A stretch of DNA of 64,000 nucleotides from Bradyrhizobium sp. SZCCT0153 (GTDB taxonomy: Bacteria > Pseudomonadota > Alphaproteobacteria > Rhizobiales > Xanthobacteraceae): assembly GCF_018129995.1 (NCBI RefSeq), contig NZ_JAFCKS010000002.1, forward strand, positions 930,001-994,000, written 5' to 3'. Shown here in pieces: positions 49,981-59,602 of this stretch. The position numbers and the translations under genes were made by a program. Below the pieces are notes generated by a model. It searched no databases. It worked only from the letters and a program-made list of their open reading frames with translations, and had not been told where the DNA came from. The first letter of the stretch is position 1; each line of letters begins with the position of its first letter.

Positions 49981-51801
49981 ATGGATCTCTCGCTCATTCT
50001 CGAAATCGACGATCTGACGGTCGGTGCCACGACACCGGGGGCGGCTCCGATTCTCGATCACATCAGCTTCCGCCTCAGCACGTCGGAGATCTTCGGTATC
50101 TACGGCGAGAGCGGTGCGGGCAAGACGGTGCTCAGCCGCGCGCTGGCGAACTGGTTGCCGGAAAGCCTGCAGTATCGGGCCGGACGGGTCGCCTTCGCCG
50201 GTCATGACATCCTCGGCGCCGGAGCGCGGGAGGTCCGGGTCGGACGCGATATCGCCTATATCGGCTCCAAGCCGCAGAGCGCGCTTGATCCGACCGTGCC
50301 GGTTGGCGTCCAGATCGCGGAGAAGCTGCACAGCGTCAGGCCTGAATGGAATGGCCGCGAATGCCGCGACCGAGTCATGCAGCTCCTCGGCGAGGTCCGA
50401 ATTCCCTCGCCAAAGGAGCGCTACTGGGACTACCCGTCGAAATTTTCCGGCGGCATGATGCAGCGCGCGATGATCGTGGATGCCATTTGCGCCGAGCCCG
50501 CCGTGCTGATCGCAGACAATGTGACCCAGCCGCTCGATGTGACCATTGCCGCGCAGATCGTGGCTTTGCTCCATGACCTCTGTACGCGCCACAAGATGGC
50601 GACGATCTACCTGTCCTCCTCCTTACCGACACTTGGCCAGTTCGGAGATCGAACGGCCGTGCTGTACCAGGGCCGCTTCGTCGAGCAACAGCCATTCGAC
50701 GAGCTATTGGCTTCGCCGCAATCCGATTACACGCGCAAGGCGATCGCGAGCGTGCCGCGAATGTGGGAGACGGCGGAGGGGCCGCTTGCCCGCCGTCAGG
50801 CTCAAGGCGAGGCCCCTTTGATGAAGGTGGAGAACGTCCATCGCACCTACCGCGCCCGCAAGCGCGGGACGTTCAACAGCCACAGCAACATACAAGCGGT
50901 GCGCGGCGTCACGCTCGACATCATGCCGCGCGAGAATTTCGGCATTGTCGGTGAATCCGGCTGCGGCAAGTCGACCCTGACCCGGCTGCTGGCCTGGCTG
51001 GAGACCCCCGACAGCGGCAGCATCGTCTTGAACGGGACTTCGCTGGGCGCGCTGTCATCGCGGGAGCTGATCCGCAAACGCAACGAGTTCCAGCTTCTCT
51101 TGCAGGATCCCTACAATGCCTTGCCGCCGCGTACCACGGTCGGCCGCATGATCGAGGAGAGCCTCCTGATCCGCGGGAGTATCAAGCGCGCCGATTTGCG
51201 AACGCGGGTGATCGCGGAGATGGCCGAAGTCGGTCTCGCCGCCGAGCTTTACGACCAGCTGCCCAACGCGCTTTCGACCGGCGAGCGGCAGCGCATTTCG
51301 ATCGCGCGAGCGCTGATTCTCGATCCCAAGCTCCTGATCCTCGACGAGACCTTGTCGGCGCTGGACCAGCGCGAGCAGGGCAGGCTGATCGAGCTGTTCT
51401 CGAAATTGCAGGAAAAGAACGATCTCACCTACGTCTTCATCTCGCATGATCTGGCGATGGTGCGGAAGGTCTGCACGCGGATCGCCGTGATGTATCTCGG
51501 CGAGATGGTGGAGATTGCCGACAACCACGATCTCTTCTTCGATCCGCAGCATCCCTATACCAAGGCGTTGCTGTCGGCGGCCCCGACGCTGGAGCAGAAG
51601 CCGTTCGATCCCTCCGATTTCCTGCTGGAGGGCGAGCCGCCCAGTCCGATCGACATCCCGGCCGGTTGCAGCTTTGCGTCGCGCTGTCCGAAGGCGTTCG
51701 GCCGTTGCCGGATGGAGACGCCGGCGCTCGTCGAGCATTCGCCCGGACGTTTCGCCGCCTGCCATCTTCTCGATGGCGATCAGGCGCAGGCGGCGGCGTA
51801 G
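49981..51801 (+). CDS. Fused double ATP-binding protein of a dipeptide-type ABC transporter, with one degenerate site
   Basis: A 606-residue protein with two complete ATPase domains, combining DppD- and DppF-like subunits. Domain 1 (about 1-270) has Walker A GESGAGKT and signature FSGGMMQR, but Walker B reads VLIADNVTQPLDVT, with Asn for the catalytic Glu, and the switch region ATIYLSSSLPT lacks His. Domain 2 (about 280-600) has Walker A GESGCGKST, Walker B LLILDETLSALD and switch FISHDLAMV, all intact, but its signature is LSTGERQR. The two weak elements fall in the same composite site, so only one site should hydrolyse ATP efficiently. The C-terminal Cys-rich SFASRCPKAFGRC motif is typical of the family. 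Confidence 0.9.
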   Translation: MDLSLILEIDDLTVGATTPGAAPILDHISFRLSTSEIFGIYGESGAGKTVLSRALANWLPESLQYRAGRVAFAGHDILGAGAREVRVGRDIAYIGSKPQSALDPTVPVGVQIAEKLHSVRPEWNGRECRDRVMQLLGEVRIPSPKERYWDYPSKFSGGMMQRAMIVDAICAEPAVLIADNVTQPLDVTIAAQIVALLHDLCTRHKMATIYLSSSLPTLGQFGDRTAVLYQGRFVEQQPFDELLASPQSDYTRKAIASVPRMWETAEGPLARRQAQGEAPLMKVENVHRTYRARKRGTFNSHSNIQAVRGVTLDIMPRENFGIVGESGCGKSTLTRLLAWLETPDSGSIVLNGTSLGALSSRELIRKRNEFQLLLQDPYNALPPRTTVGRMIEESLLIRGSIKRADLRTRVIAEMAEVGLAAELYDQLPNALSTGERQRISIARALILDPKLLILDETLSALDQREQGRLIELFSKLQEKNDLTYVFISHDLAMVRKVCTRIAVMYLGEMVEIADNHDLFFDPQHPYTKALLSAAPTLEQKPFDPSDFLLEGEPPSPIDIPAGCSFASRCPKAFGRCRMETPALVEHSPGRFAACHLLDGDQAQAAA

Positions 51802-51960
51802 AGATGAGGCCGTGAGCTGCATAAACCCACTGGATGGCAGCTTGTCAGTGCCGGCTATGCTCCGATAGCTGACTTATTGTTGCGTGGCAGCGAAACGACG
51901 CTATGGGCCAATCGCAGCAGAAGTCGCCATCCTGCAGAGATCCGAGCGTCCGGTATTGTA

Positions 51961-53457
51961 TCAAACTCGCTTCACACCCGGCGGCTGCCAAGTGCCTTCG
52001 CCTGCCGGAAGGATAGAAGGCGGCGTTGTTTTCGGCCAGTAGAGTCGCATCACCAGATAGATCGGACCGTTCGGAGCCGGCAGCCAATTGGCTTCCTTGT
52101 CGGCCCCCGGTGATTTGTTCTGGACGAATAGCGTCAGCGACCCATCCGGGTTTGCTTTCATGGCCGGCAGCATCGGTGAGTTGACCAAATACCGGTTGAT
52201 CGGATTTTCGATCAGTAACTGCGTCTTGCCGTCATACATCGTAAGAGACCAGAAGGCATTTACCGGCGGCTGCTGACCCGGCGGGAATGTCAGCGTGTAA
52301 TTGTGTTTGCTGCCATCGAGCGTTTGACCCTCGCTGTCGGAGCGGGTCAAAGGATACATCGCCTCCACCGGGTCGTTGCCGTATATGCCAGCCTTGGCGG
52401 CGGCGGCGCGCTTCAACCAATCGCCGTTGTAATGGGCGCTGTCACCCGGAAGCCCACTCACCCTCCAGCCATTGATCGCCTTGCCGGCATTGGCCACCGC
52501 CTCATCGACTTTTCGTTCGCCTTCTTTCATGCCCAAGCCGATCTCCAGCTTGTCCTCGATCGAGAGGTCCTTGAAGTTGAGCGATTTGCCTGGCCCGATG
52601 CCGATACGCGCGAGCTGGGCGCGCATCTCTTTCTCGTTTGCTTCCGCGGGTGCGAACTGCAGAGCAAAGTCGAGGAAATCGAAGAAATTCGTCTTCACGA
52701 GTTCCTTGTCGATTTTTGGGAAATCGATGGCCGGCGCGGCGGGCGGCGGCGCCTGCTTCAGATAGCCGGAGAGTGTCTGCACGGTGTAGCCGGCCTGAAC
52801 CTTCTTGACGTTATCGAGGTCGTCGGGGCTGAAAAGTTGGGTACGATATCCCGCCACCGAAAACTGCGTGCCCGATCGGAAGACTTTCTTGATCCCGTGC
52901 GGGGTAGCGCCTTTCCAGTCGGGGCCGACGACCATGTAATCGCCGGCCTCGCTGCCCGTTGCCCGAGTACCGATATAGCCATAGTTGTAGGTGTTACCGT
53001 CGCAGAGCATGACCGAGTAGTAGCGCTTAGGGTCCACCGCAGGGACGGAAAGGATGATCGGCTCCGCCCGCAAGTCCATCCAGACGAACGAATAGGGCGT
53101 GTCGCTGTTCGGCGTAGGAATGGCCGTGTCCTTGTAGGTGAACACGTTGGGTTCGTTCTTGAGCTGATTGAAGGGCGCCTTGAACTGCCCGGAATTGCGA
53201 TCAACTGCGTACTCGTACATGACGGCGTAGTTCATCACGATAGGCAGGCCATATATGAAGCCCGCCTCGGCAACCTCCTTTGCTTTCAGGAAGCCGGGGC
53301 GGTCGGCAGTTGTCTGCGCCCATACCGGGAGCGACGTCGTCGCAATTGAGACGCCGGTAAATGCCGCGCTGCGTAAGATTTCGCGTTTCGTAAACAAGGG
53401 TGCACTCCTTACGGCGTTGGTCCCCCGGTCCGGCAGCGTGCTGAGTTCGCGCGGCAT
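51961..53457 (-). CDS. DUF1254/DUF1214-domain exported protein
   Basis: A 498-residue protein with a likely signal peptide around residues 24-48 (REILRSAAFTGVSIATTSLP, cleavage near VWA-Q). The DUF1254 part is seen around NVFTYKDTAIPTPNSDTPYS and DPKRYYSVMLCDGNTYNYGY. The DUF1214 part is near the C-terminus (NAFWSLTMYDGKTQLLIENP, SLTLFVQNKSPGADKEANWL). The biochemical role of this family is unknown. It stands alone, convergent with the ABC transporter operon. The 159 bases between 51802 and 51960 hold no gene I can support. Confidence 0.85.
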   Translation of the reverse strand: MPRELSTLPDRGTNAVRSAPLFTKREILRSAAFTGVSIATTSLPVWAQTTADRPGFLKAKEVAEAGFIYGLPIVMNYAVMYEYAVDRNSGQFKAPFNQLKNEPNVFTYKDTAIPTPNSDTPYSFVWMDLRAEPIILSVPAVDPKRYYSVMLCDGNTYNYGYIGTRATGSEAGDYMVVGPDWKGATPHGIKKVFRSGTQFSVAGYRTQLFSPDDLDNVKKVQAGYTVQTLSGYLKQAPPPAAPAIDFPKIDKELVKTNFFDFLDFALQFAPAEANEKEMRAQLARIGIGPGKSLNFKDLSIEDKLEIGLGMKEGERKVDEAVANAGKAINGWRVSGLPGDSAHYNGDWLKRAAAAKAGIYGNDPVEAMYPLTRSDSEGQTLDGSKHNYTLTFPPGQQPPVNAFWSLTMYDGKTQLLIENPINRYLVNSPMLPAMKANPDGSLTLFVQNKSPGADKEANWLPAPNGPIYLVMRLYWPKTTPPSILPAGEGTWQPPGVKRV

Positions 53458-53801
53458 CGAGGCCGTTTGGTCCTTAGACGGATACTGAGTACTTACAGAA
53501 ACAGAGCAGCAGTTCGTCCGGGTTGACCTAAATCAAGGATGGCCGCTTAGGGTCATTCGCGTTGGTTGGCCGGACCTTGGGCGACTTCCGGTCTGCCCGA
53601 GTGAACGGACATTCTCAGGATAGTCGCGCATGTCTCAGAGGGGCCCATGAGCGGACATGAAGTGTTATTCGATGACCTTGTCAGCGCGTATGAGTAACGG
53701 CGCACGGCCCTCTTGGGGAGTCCCGAAACAAAAAGGCGGAGATTGATTATCCGACCTGGAGCATCTTGAAAGTAAGCTGCAATGAGTTGATCAGGAAGGA
53801 T
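53458..53801. other. Gene-free stretch between DUF1254 and CadC-like genes
   Basis: These 344 bases lie upstream of the DUF1254 gene and downstream of the CadC-like regulator. Composition is less regular than in neighbouring coding DNA and no open frame looks like a protein. It must contain the DUF1254 promoter. I see no convincing terminator or repeat. Confidence 0.5.
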
Positions 53802-55367
53802 CTACTCCTTCCAGCCGGCCTTACGCAGCCCCTCCAGCAAAGGCGAGTATTCTGCGCTGCAGAATTGTGGCGGTCGCTGCCTAACATACATTTCGAACGA
53901 GGACGGCGATATCGCCTGCAAGGTTTGCAGTACCTTCTGCGCTTCGCCTGCACTGCCGAGCTGGCCCAAAGATGCCGCCAGCCAGCGATAGGCAAATGGG
54001 TGGCTCGGATAGTGCCGTATGACTTGTCGCGCGGTAAGCGCCGCTTCCTCGTAGCCGCCGTCGATATAAAGCGATGATGCGATCTGCGTAAGCCGGATCG
54101 GACGCGCGATATCAAAGGGGTTCAGGCTGAAATACCGCTTGATCGCGTCGCGGCCTTGCTGCCGACGCCCGGCATATCCCAGAGCTGCACCCTTGACTCC
54201 CCAGGCGTCTGGGCAACTCTCGCGTACGGAGAGTATCATATCCGCCTCCCGGATAGCACCTTCCAGATCGCCCTTTAGCAGGGCGAGTAGCGCCAGGCGC
54301 GAGCGCGCATCCGTATCGTTCTCGTCGAGCCCGATGGCCTTGCGGACCAGGGGGGCGGCCAACTCGCAACTCTCGGCAATGGACATTTCGCTGAAGGCCG
54401 ATGAGGCGGCCGTGTATGTGAAGGCGATGGCGCCATAGCCCCTGCCAAAATTTGGGTCGAGATCGACGGCACGCTGAAAGAGCGACCGGGCCAACGCGTT
54501 GTTGGCAGCATCGGATTTTGACATATGCCAGAGGCCACGCTGGTAAGCCTCCCAAACCTCAAGCTGTTCGGATGACTTGTGTTGGGAGCGCTTCAGGTCG
54601 GCGTGGCGGATTGCCGGCAAAATCGCTGAGACGACGGCCTCCGCAAGCTCGTCATGGAAAGCCGGATCACGGCCGCGATCGAGGTCGTAATGCTGGCCCC
54701 AGATTTGCGCGGCCGTCGTTGTGTCAATCAGCCGCCCGGTGACACGCACGCGAAATCCCGCCGCGCGCACGCTACCATCCAGCACGTAGCGCGCGCCAAG
54801 CGCGCGGCCGATCTCCCGCGCATCGCGTGTTTCGGAGGCAGCCGACCGGGGCTCGCTTGCAATCAGGACGAGCTCACGAAACTTCGACAGTTCGGTCAGC
54901 ACATCCTCGGTGAAGCCTTCGCCGAAAATTTTAAGGCTGGGGTCGCCGGACAGGTTGTCGAAGGGCAAGACGATGATTGAGGGTCGACCGGAAAAGTCTC
55001 CCGCCAATGCCGGCGCCTCGTGAGAGATGTCGGGGGTCGGCGCGCCGGAATGTCCACGCTCCTCCCGCACCGAACCTACGAACCGGAAACCCTTGCGCGG
55101 GAACGTCTTCAGGAGACGCTGCTCCCTTCCGTTGTCGCCGATTGCATCCCGGACCACGTTCAGACGGGTGGTCACCGCGTTTTCGGAGACGATGCGGCCG
55201 CCCCAAATGGCGGCGATCAGATCATCGCTGCTGACGACGCGATCTCGGTTGCGGATCAAGTAGACGAGAAGGTCGAACGCCTGCGGCGCAGTGGGCAGAA
55301 CGTCAGCCCCGCGCCGTAGCTCGCGGCCGTCCGTATCCAGGCTGTAGTTCTCAAAGAGATAGCGCAT
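53802..55367 (-). CDS. CadC-like winged-helix regulator with TolB-like and TPR domains
   Basis: A 521-residue protein. Residues 1-100 are an OmpR/CadC-type winged helix (DLLVYLIRNRDRVVSSDDLI, ENAVTTRLNVVRDAIGD, FPRKGFRFVG). Residues 130-250 resemble the TolB-like N-terminal domain of adenylate-cyclase-associated regulators (SIIVLPFDNLSGDPSLKIFG, YVLDGSVRAAGFRVRVTGRL). From about 270 on there are TPR repeats (YQRGLWHMSKSDAANNALAR; FQRAVDLDPNFGRGYGA). No transmembrane helix is evident, unlike CadC. GGGGAG supports the start. It diverges from a DUF1330 gene, a possible target. Confidence 0.87.
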   Translation of the reverse strand: MRYLFENYSLDTDGRELRRGADVLPTAPQAFDLLVYLIRNRDRVVSSDDLIAAIWGGRIVSENAVTTRLNVVRDAIGDNGREQRLLKTFPRKGFRFVGSVREERGHSGAPTPDISHEAPALAGDFSGRPSIIVLPFDNLSGDPSLKIFGEGFTEDVLTELSKFRELVLIASEPRSAASETRDAREIGRALGARYVLDGSVRAAGFRVRVTGRLIDTTTAAQIWGQHYDLDRGRDPAFHDELAEAVVSAILPAIRHADLKRSQHKSSEQLEVWEAYQRGLWHMSKSDAANNALARSLFQRAVDLDPNFGRGYGAIAFTYTAASSAFSEMSIAESCELAAPLVRKAIGLDENDTDARSRLALLALLKGDLEGAIREADMILSVRESCPDAWGVKGAALGYAGRRQQGRDAIKRYFSLNPFDIARPIRLTQIASSLYIDGGYEEAALTARQVIRHYPSHPFAYRWLAASLGQLGSAGEAQKVLQTLQAISPSSFEMYVRQRPPQFCSAEYSPLLEGLRKAGWKE

Positions 55368-55543
55368 AGTGGCGCTCCCCGGATTGGCTTACGGTTGCCC
55401 TTGTCCAGTCTAGCAAAAACCAGCCGTTGGTGAGGAAAATGTGAGCCGGATGTGAAGCGAGCCTGCCGGGGCGCTACTAGGCTCGTGTCATTCGACGCTC
55501 CGCACACGGCGGTGATCGAGGCAGGCGCTGGCGGGAGGACAAT

Positions 55544-55933
55544 ATGAGAACTCGATATACGGTCGTACTGGCGCTGCTCGCCGGTGTCGCAATCGGTGGC
55601 TTGTCGGTCCAAGGGCTGCAGGCGCAAGCCAGGCTGAAAGCCTATAGTATTGGTGAGATCGTCCCGATTGGCGGTGCGACAGTGTCGCCGAGCTACCTCG
55701 CTGCTGCCAGGAAGGCGCTGGCCGACGCCGGTGGACGCTCCATGGGCACCTTGAAAGGGAGGATCTTCCACGCAGAGGGCGAGCCGCCCCCCGTTAGCGT
55801 AGCCATGACTGAGTGGGACAGTGCAGACGCCGCCAGGGCATTTTTCCAATCCAAAGCCTGGAAGGACCTTGCGCCCGAGGGGGAGAAGACTGCGAAAACG
55901 ATACGGCGGTACATCGTTGAAGTTGAGCCGTAG
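55544..55933 (+). CDS. DUF1330-family protein with N-terminal hydrophobic segment
   Basis: A 129-residue protein. Residues 5-30 are a signal peptide or anchor (YTVVLALLAGVAIGGLSVQG, then LQAQA). The remaining 95 residues are a DUF1330 dimeric alpha-beta barrel (LKAYSIGEIVPIGG; PVSVAMTEWDSADAARAFFQ; LAPEGEKTAKTIRRYIVEVE). The role of the family is unknown. GGGAGG a few bases upstream supports the start. It diverges from the CadC-like gene across 176 bases and converges on the MFS transporter. Confidence 0.85.
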   Translation: MRTRYTVVLALLAGVAIGGLSVQGLQAQARLKAYSIGEIVPIGGATVSPSYLAAARKALADAGGRSMGTLKGRIFHAEGEPPPVSVAMTEWDSADAARAFFQSKAWKDLAPEGEKTAKTIRRYIVEVEP

Positions 55934-55953
55934 TCTCGGATCACCAAAGGTGG

Positions 55954-57378
55954 TCAAAAGCGTAGGCCGCTTCTTTTGTTGAAGATTGCCCCGGCGTCTG
56001 CTGGCGGCGCTGCAGCCACCGGCTGCGTGCTTGAAACCGTTGCGGATGTGCTCCGCGCCATACGAGCGAGCACGAGCGCGGCGACGCTCGCCACCAACGC
56101 CGGCACCGCCGCCGCGATGAACAGCGATTGCGCGTCCACGCCGCGGGCGAGCATGATACCACCGATTAACGGCCCCACGATCGATCCGATCCGGCCAAAG
56201 CCGATTGCCCAGCCGACTCCGGTTGAGCGCGCCATGGTCGGATAATAGGTCGCAGCCAGCGCAATCGCAGCGATATGGCCGCCGACTAAAAAGAACCCTG
56301 CACATGAGATCGCGAAGATTGCGAACGCTATCGATTGACCGCAAAAGCCCACTATCGCTATCGCGATGGCCGCGATAAGAAACGCAAGCGAGAGCGCGCG
56401 GAACGAGAAGCGGTCGATGAATCGCCCGAGCGTCAAAGTACCAACTATGCCGCCCACTTGCAGCATGGCGCCGACGACCGCGGCCACCGAGACTGAGGCC
56501 CCGAGATCGTTCAGCACAGTGGGAAGCCAGTTCAACAATAGATAGAGGTCAAGCAGGCTCATAAAGAAAACTGCCCACAACACGAGCGTCGCCAAGGCGC
56601 GCCCCCCGTTGAAGAGATAGGCGATGGGCAGGCCCACGAGCGTCGCCTCACGGACTCTAAAGCGCATCGCGGACGGGAAGCGCACGGATGGCGCGACCTG
56701 CGTTAGGAGCTCGGCAACGCGCACGTCTGCTCGGCCGGAGAGCGCGAGGAAACGGACGGACTCGGGCAGGCGGGCGGCAAGGAACGGAACCATGAGAAGC
56801 GGCGCAATACCGCCGATCAAAAAGACGGATCGCCAGCCGAAGATCGGGATCAGCGCCGCTGCGATTAGCCCGCTGAGCGCAGAACCAACAGAAAATCCGA
56901 CGAACATTGCCATGACCATAGTCGCGCGCCGGCGATCTGGGCTGAATTCCGAAACGAGCGCGATCGCGTTTGGTAGGGCGGCGCCAAGGCCAAGACCGGT
57001 GAGAAAGCGGATGAGGAGAAGGCCGGCGATGTCCTGAGCGAAGACTGTGGCAAGCGTGCCTAGGCCGAAGACGGCGGTGCTGAGGACGATGATGCGCTTG
57101 CGCCCGATGCGGTCGGCGAGTGGACCAAAGAGAAGTGCGCCGACCATATTCCCCACGAGGCCAGCGCTGAAGACTGGGCCTAGTCCGCCGCGCGCGAGGT
57201 TCCAGTCGTGGGCAAGCTCCGGTGCGACATAGCCGATCCCCTGTGTGTCGAAGCCGTCGAGTAGAAGCACGGCGGCGCAGGCGAGCAACAGCCGAATTTG
57301 AAAGCTGCCAATCGGCTGCTCGTCGACGAATGCGGCAACGTCGGTCATACTGGGCGCACACTGGTAAGCCTCTGTCAT
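55954..57378 (-). CDS. MFS transporter, aromatic acid:H+ symporter type (PcaK-like)
   Basis: About 474 residues with 12 hydrophobic segments. The AAHS-family features are LLLDGFDTQGIGYVAPELAH in the first helix region, the loop motif GPLADRIGRKRIIVLSTAVF, and LPNAIALVSEFSPDRRRATM. Such transporters import aromatic acids such as 4-hydroxybenzoate or protocatechuate. No aromatic-ring enzymes are adjacent, so the ligand is open. The start is uncertain: GTG 57390, ATG 57378 and ATG 57348 are in frame and none has an ideal ribosome binding site. Confidence 0.87.
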   Translation of the reverse strand: MTEAYQCAPSMTDVAAFVDEQPIGSFQIRLLLACAAVLLLDGFDTQGIGYVAPELAHDWNLARGGLGPVFSAGLVGNMVGALLFGPLADRIGRKRIIVLSTAVFGLGTLATVFAQDIAGLLLIRFLTGLGLGAALPNAIALVSEFSPDRRRATMVMAMFVGFSVGSALSGLIAAALIPIFGWRSVFLIGGIAPLLMVPFLAARLPESVRFLALSGRADVRVAELLTQVAPSVRFPSAMRFRVREATLVGLPIAYLFNGGRALATLVLWAVFFMSLLDLYLLLNWLPTVLNDLGASVSVAAVVGAMLQVGGIVGTLTLGRFIDRFSFRALSLAFLIAAIAIAIVGFCGQSIAFAIFAISCAGFFLVGGHIAAIALAATYYPTMARSTGVGWAIGFGRIGSIVGPLIGGIMLARGVDAQSLFIAAAVPALVASVAALVLARMARSTSATVSSTQPVAAAPPADAGAIFNKRSGLRF

Positions 57379-57991
57379 GCCTCCACTCACTGCAATGCTT
57401 TTAACATGCGCCCGGGCAACTGCCCCACGGTCACATTTTGCCGTGAATTCGGAGCGTTATTCAACAGACAAGAATCGATAACGATGTCCGTTGTGGGTCA
57501 TTCGCGACCGGGGCGAACCGGAGGCAAGTCTGGCCATGTCCGTTATTGCACGGAAAGCGGATATGAATTCAGAGCGCTAGAGACGCCGCCGCGCACCACC
57601 AAAAGTTTGTAGATGCTGCAGAAGCCGTGATTCAATCTCTGAAACAGCAGCCTCAAATCGTGCGCGACGGCCATACGGCCGATGCTGCCGAACAAGCCTC
57701 GTGGCGTCGGCGGGTCAATGATCGCCGCGTGTGAATGGCATCGTTCGGGCGCTCCGGTCGATGCGCCATGGCGTGACCTCCCGGCAGCCTATGGTCACCG
57801 CACTACTTGCTCGCCAGCAAGGAGCATGGGTGAACATTCCCACCAAACGAAATTTAAAACTGTGATGATGGTACTCTACTAGTGTTTTGCCCGACGCGTC
57901 AAATCGATTTCGTAAAATCCGTAGGGCGCGTTGAGATTTCTACTGTGCATGGGGTTGTTTTCGATGTTTTTGTTGTCCGGCCGTGGAAGCC
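57379..57991. other. Gene-poor stretch, possibly decayed
   Basis: About 600 bases separate the MFS start from the amidase end. Base composition falls below that of the coding DNA, clearly so around 57830-57990 (AAATTTAAAACTG, and repeated TTTTG/GTTTTC runs). No reading frame resembles a protein. The short phrase around 57886-57920 and 57950-57985 has the look of an interspersed intergenic repeat of the kind seen in Bradyrhizobium genomes; this is an impression from memory and not verified. The MFS promoter should lie near 57400. Confidence 0.45.
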
Positions 57992-59398
57992 TCAGGGCCT
58001 TGGCTTGAACGGCCAGTCCATCTTGACGGCCCGCAGATCTTCCAGCGCCTTGGTCACCTGCAGCACGCCGAGATCGTCGAAGCGATGGCCGATGACCTGG
58101 ACGCCGATCGGCAGACGCCGGGAATCGAAAGCCATGTTGACCGTTGAGGCGGGCTGGCAGGTCTGGTTGAACATGGCGGTGAACAGCGTGTGCTCGAGTG
58201 GCATCTCACGGGAGACACCCGGTTCTTCCGCCGGAAAGTTCACCACCGGCAACACCGGTGAGATGACATAGTCCCAGCCTTCGAATGCTCCCAGCAGCGC
58301 CGCTTTCATCTTGGCGATCCGGCCCAGGGCCCGATAGAGGTCGGCGCCTGAGTGCCTGGCTCCCCCCAGGCTCCACGCGCGAACATAGGGATTGATGTCG
58401 CTTGGAGCGTCGCTGTGTTGCGGCAGGGACGTGTATTCGAGATAGCCGCGGACCTGCAGGAACAGGTCGATCGCTTCGTAGGCGTCGTGGTCGAGCGGCG
58501 AGACGAACGGTTCGACAATGGCGCCGGCTCCGGCGAGCAGCTTTCCGGCGGCCTCGACGGTCTCGCGCACGACCGCCTCGGGCTTCATGCCAAAGCCCAT
58601 GTCGGTGAGGACGCCGATCTTCAATCCCTTCATATCCCGCTGGAGGCGCTCGTGATAGCGCACGCCGTCGGCGGGCAGGCTCCAGGTGTCGCGCTCGTCC
58701 TGCCGCGTCAGCACGGTCAGCAGGCGGGCGATGTCATCGACGCTGCGGCCCATGGGGCCGGCCATGCGCATGGTATCGGCAGGCAGATGCGGCACGCGTC
58801 CGTGGGTGGGCTTCAGTCCGGCGAGGCCGCAATGTGCGGCCGGAAGGCGGACGGAGCCCGCGATGTCCGTGCCGACCGAGACATATCCGGCGCCGGCCGC
58901 AACGGAAGCGCCGGCGCCGGCCGAGGAGCCGCCGGTGTTCCAGGCGAGCCCCCACGGGTTGCGGGTAATGCCGTGCAGCGAGCTGATGCCTGACGCCATC
59001 AGGCCGCAATCCGGCATCGTGGTTTTTGCAAAGATCACCGCACCGGCTTCCCGCAGCGCGATTGCCGGCGGTGAGTCGTAATTTGACGGCGGCAGGCCGC
59101 GGTTGGCCCCGATGCCGTGAAGGTAAGGCCAGCCGACCATGGCGACGCTGTCCTTGACGGTCATCGGCACGCCGTCGAGCGGACCCAGCGCAGCTCCGGC
59201 CTTCCATCGCGCTTCCGAGCGTTGCGCGCCAGCCATGGCCTGCTCCGGACGGAAGCAGAACAGGGCGTTGATGGCGCCATTGACGCTCTCGGAATGGCTG
59301 AGCGTGGCTCGCAGCACGTCCACCGGCGATAGCGCGCGCGAGGCGTAGGCCTCCGTCAACTCGGCAAGGCTCATCCCGATCGATTCTGCAGCTGACAT
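57992..59398 (-). CDS. Amidase-signature-family amidase
   Basis: A 468-residue hydrolase of the amidase signature (GatA-like) family. The Ser-Ser-Lys triad is visible: Lys in PMTVKDSVAMVG, cis-Ser in NTGGSSAGAGASVAAG and the nucleophile Ser in GTDIAGSVRLPAAH. The start MSAAESIGMSLAELTEAYA at 59398 is supported by GAGG seven bases upstream; sequence further upstream is atypical. The Gly/Ser-rich loop has no recognised tRNA-amidotransferase partners nearby, so it is a catabolic amidase of unknown substrate. It is divergent from two kinase genes. Confidence 0.88.
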   Translation of the reverse strand: MSAAESIGMSLAELTEAYASRALSPVDVLRATLSHSESVNGAINALFCFRPEQAMAGAQRSEARWKAGAALGPLDGVPMTVKDSVAMVGWPYLHGIGANRGLPPSNYDSPPAIALREAGAVIFAKTTMPDCGLMASGISSLHGITRNPWGLAWNTGGSSAGAGASVAAGAGYVSVGTDIAGSVRLPAAHCGLAGLKPTHGRVPHLPADTMRMAGPMGRSVDDIARLLTVLTRQDERDTWSLPADGVRYHERLQRDMKGLKIGVLTDMGFGMKPEAVVRETVEAAGKLLAGAGAIVEPFVSPLDHDAYEAIDLFLQVRGYLEYTSLPQHSDAPSDINPYVRAWSLGGARHSGADLYRALGRIAKMKAALLGAFEGWDYVISPVLPVVNFPAEEPGVSREMPLEHTLFTAMFNQTCQPASTVNMAFDSRRLPIGVQVIGHRFDDLGVLQVTKALEDLRAVKMDWPFKPRP

Positions 59399-59524
59399 GG
59401 TGGGCCTCGATGGGTGGCGTCCCGGATCACTGTCCGGATAGCGAAAATAGCCAGCGTTGGGGTAGAGCCGCTGCTCCAACGGCATGATTTGGTGGAGCGC
59501 GAGGCATCCCTTTTGCATCTGTCC

Positions 59525-59546
59525 TGATCAAAATCTGTCTTGATCA
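59525..59546. promoter_or_regulatory. Repeated TGATCA site in the amidase/kinase divergent region
   Basis: TGATCAAA occurs at 59525-59532 and again at 59541-59548, 16 bases apart, each containing the palindrome TGATCA. It lies between the divergent amidase and kinase starts and could bind a dimeric regulator, such as the DeoR or AraC proteins at the right end. The link is inferred. Confidence 0.4.
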
Positions 59547-59602
59547 AATTTGGCGGACATGAAGGTCGGCTGAACGGCAACCGCAAGAGATCAGAAGTCG
59601 CC

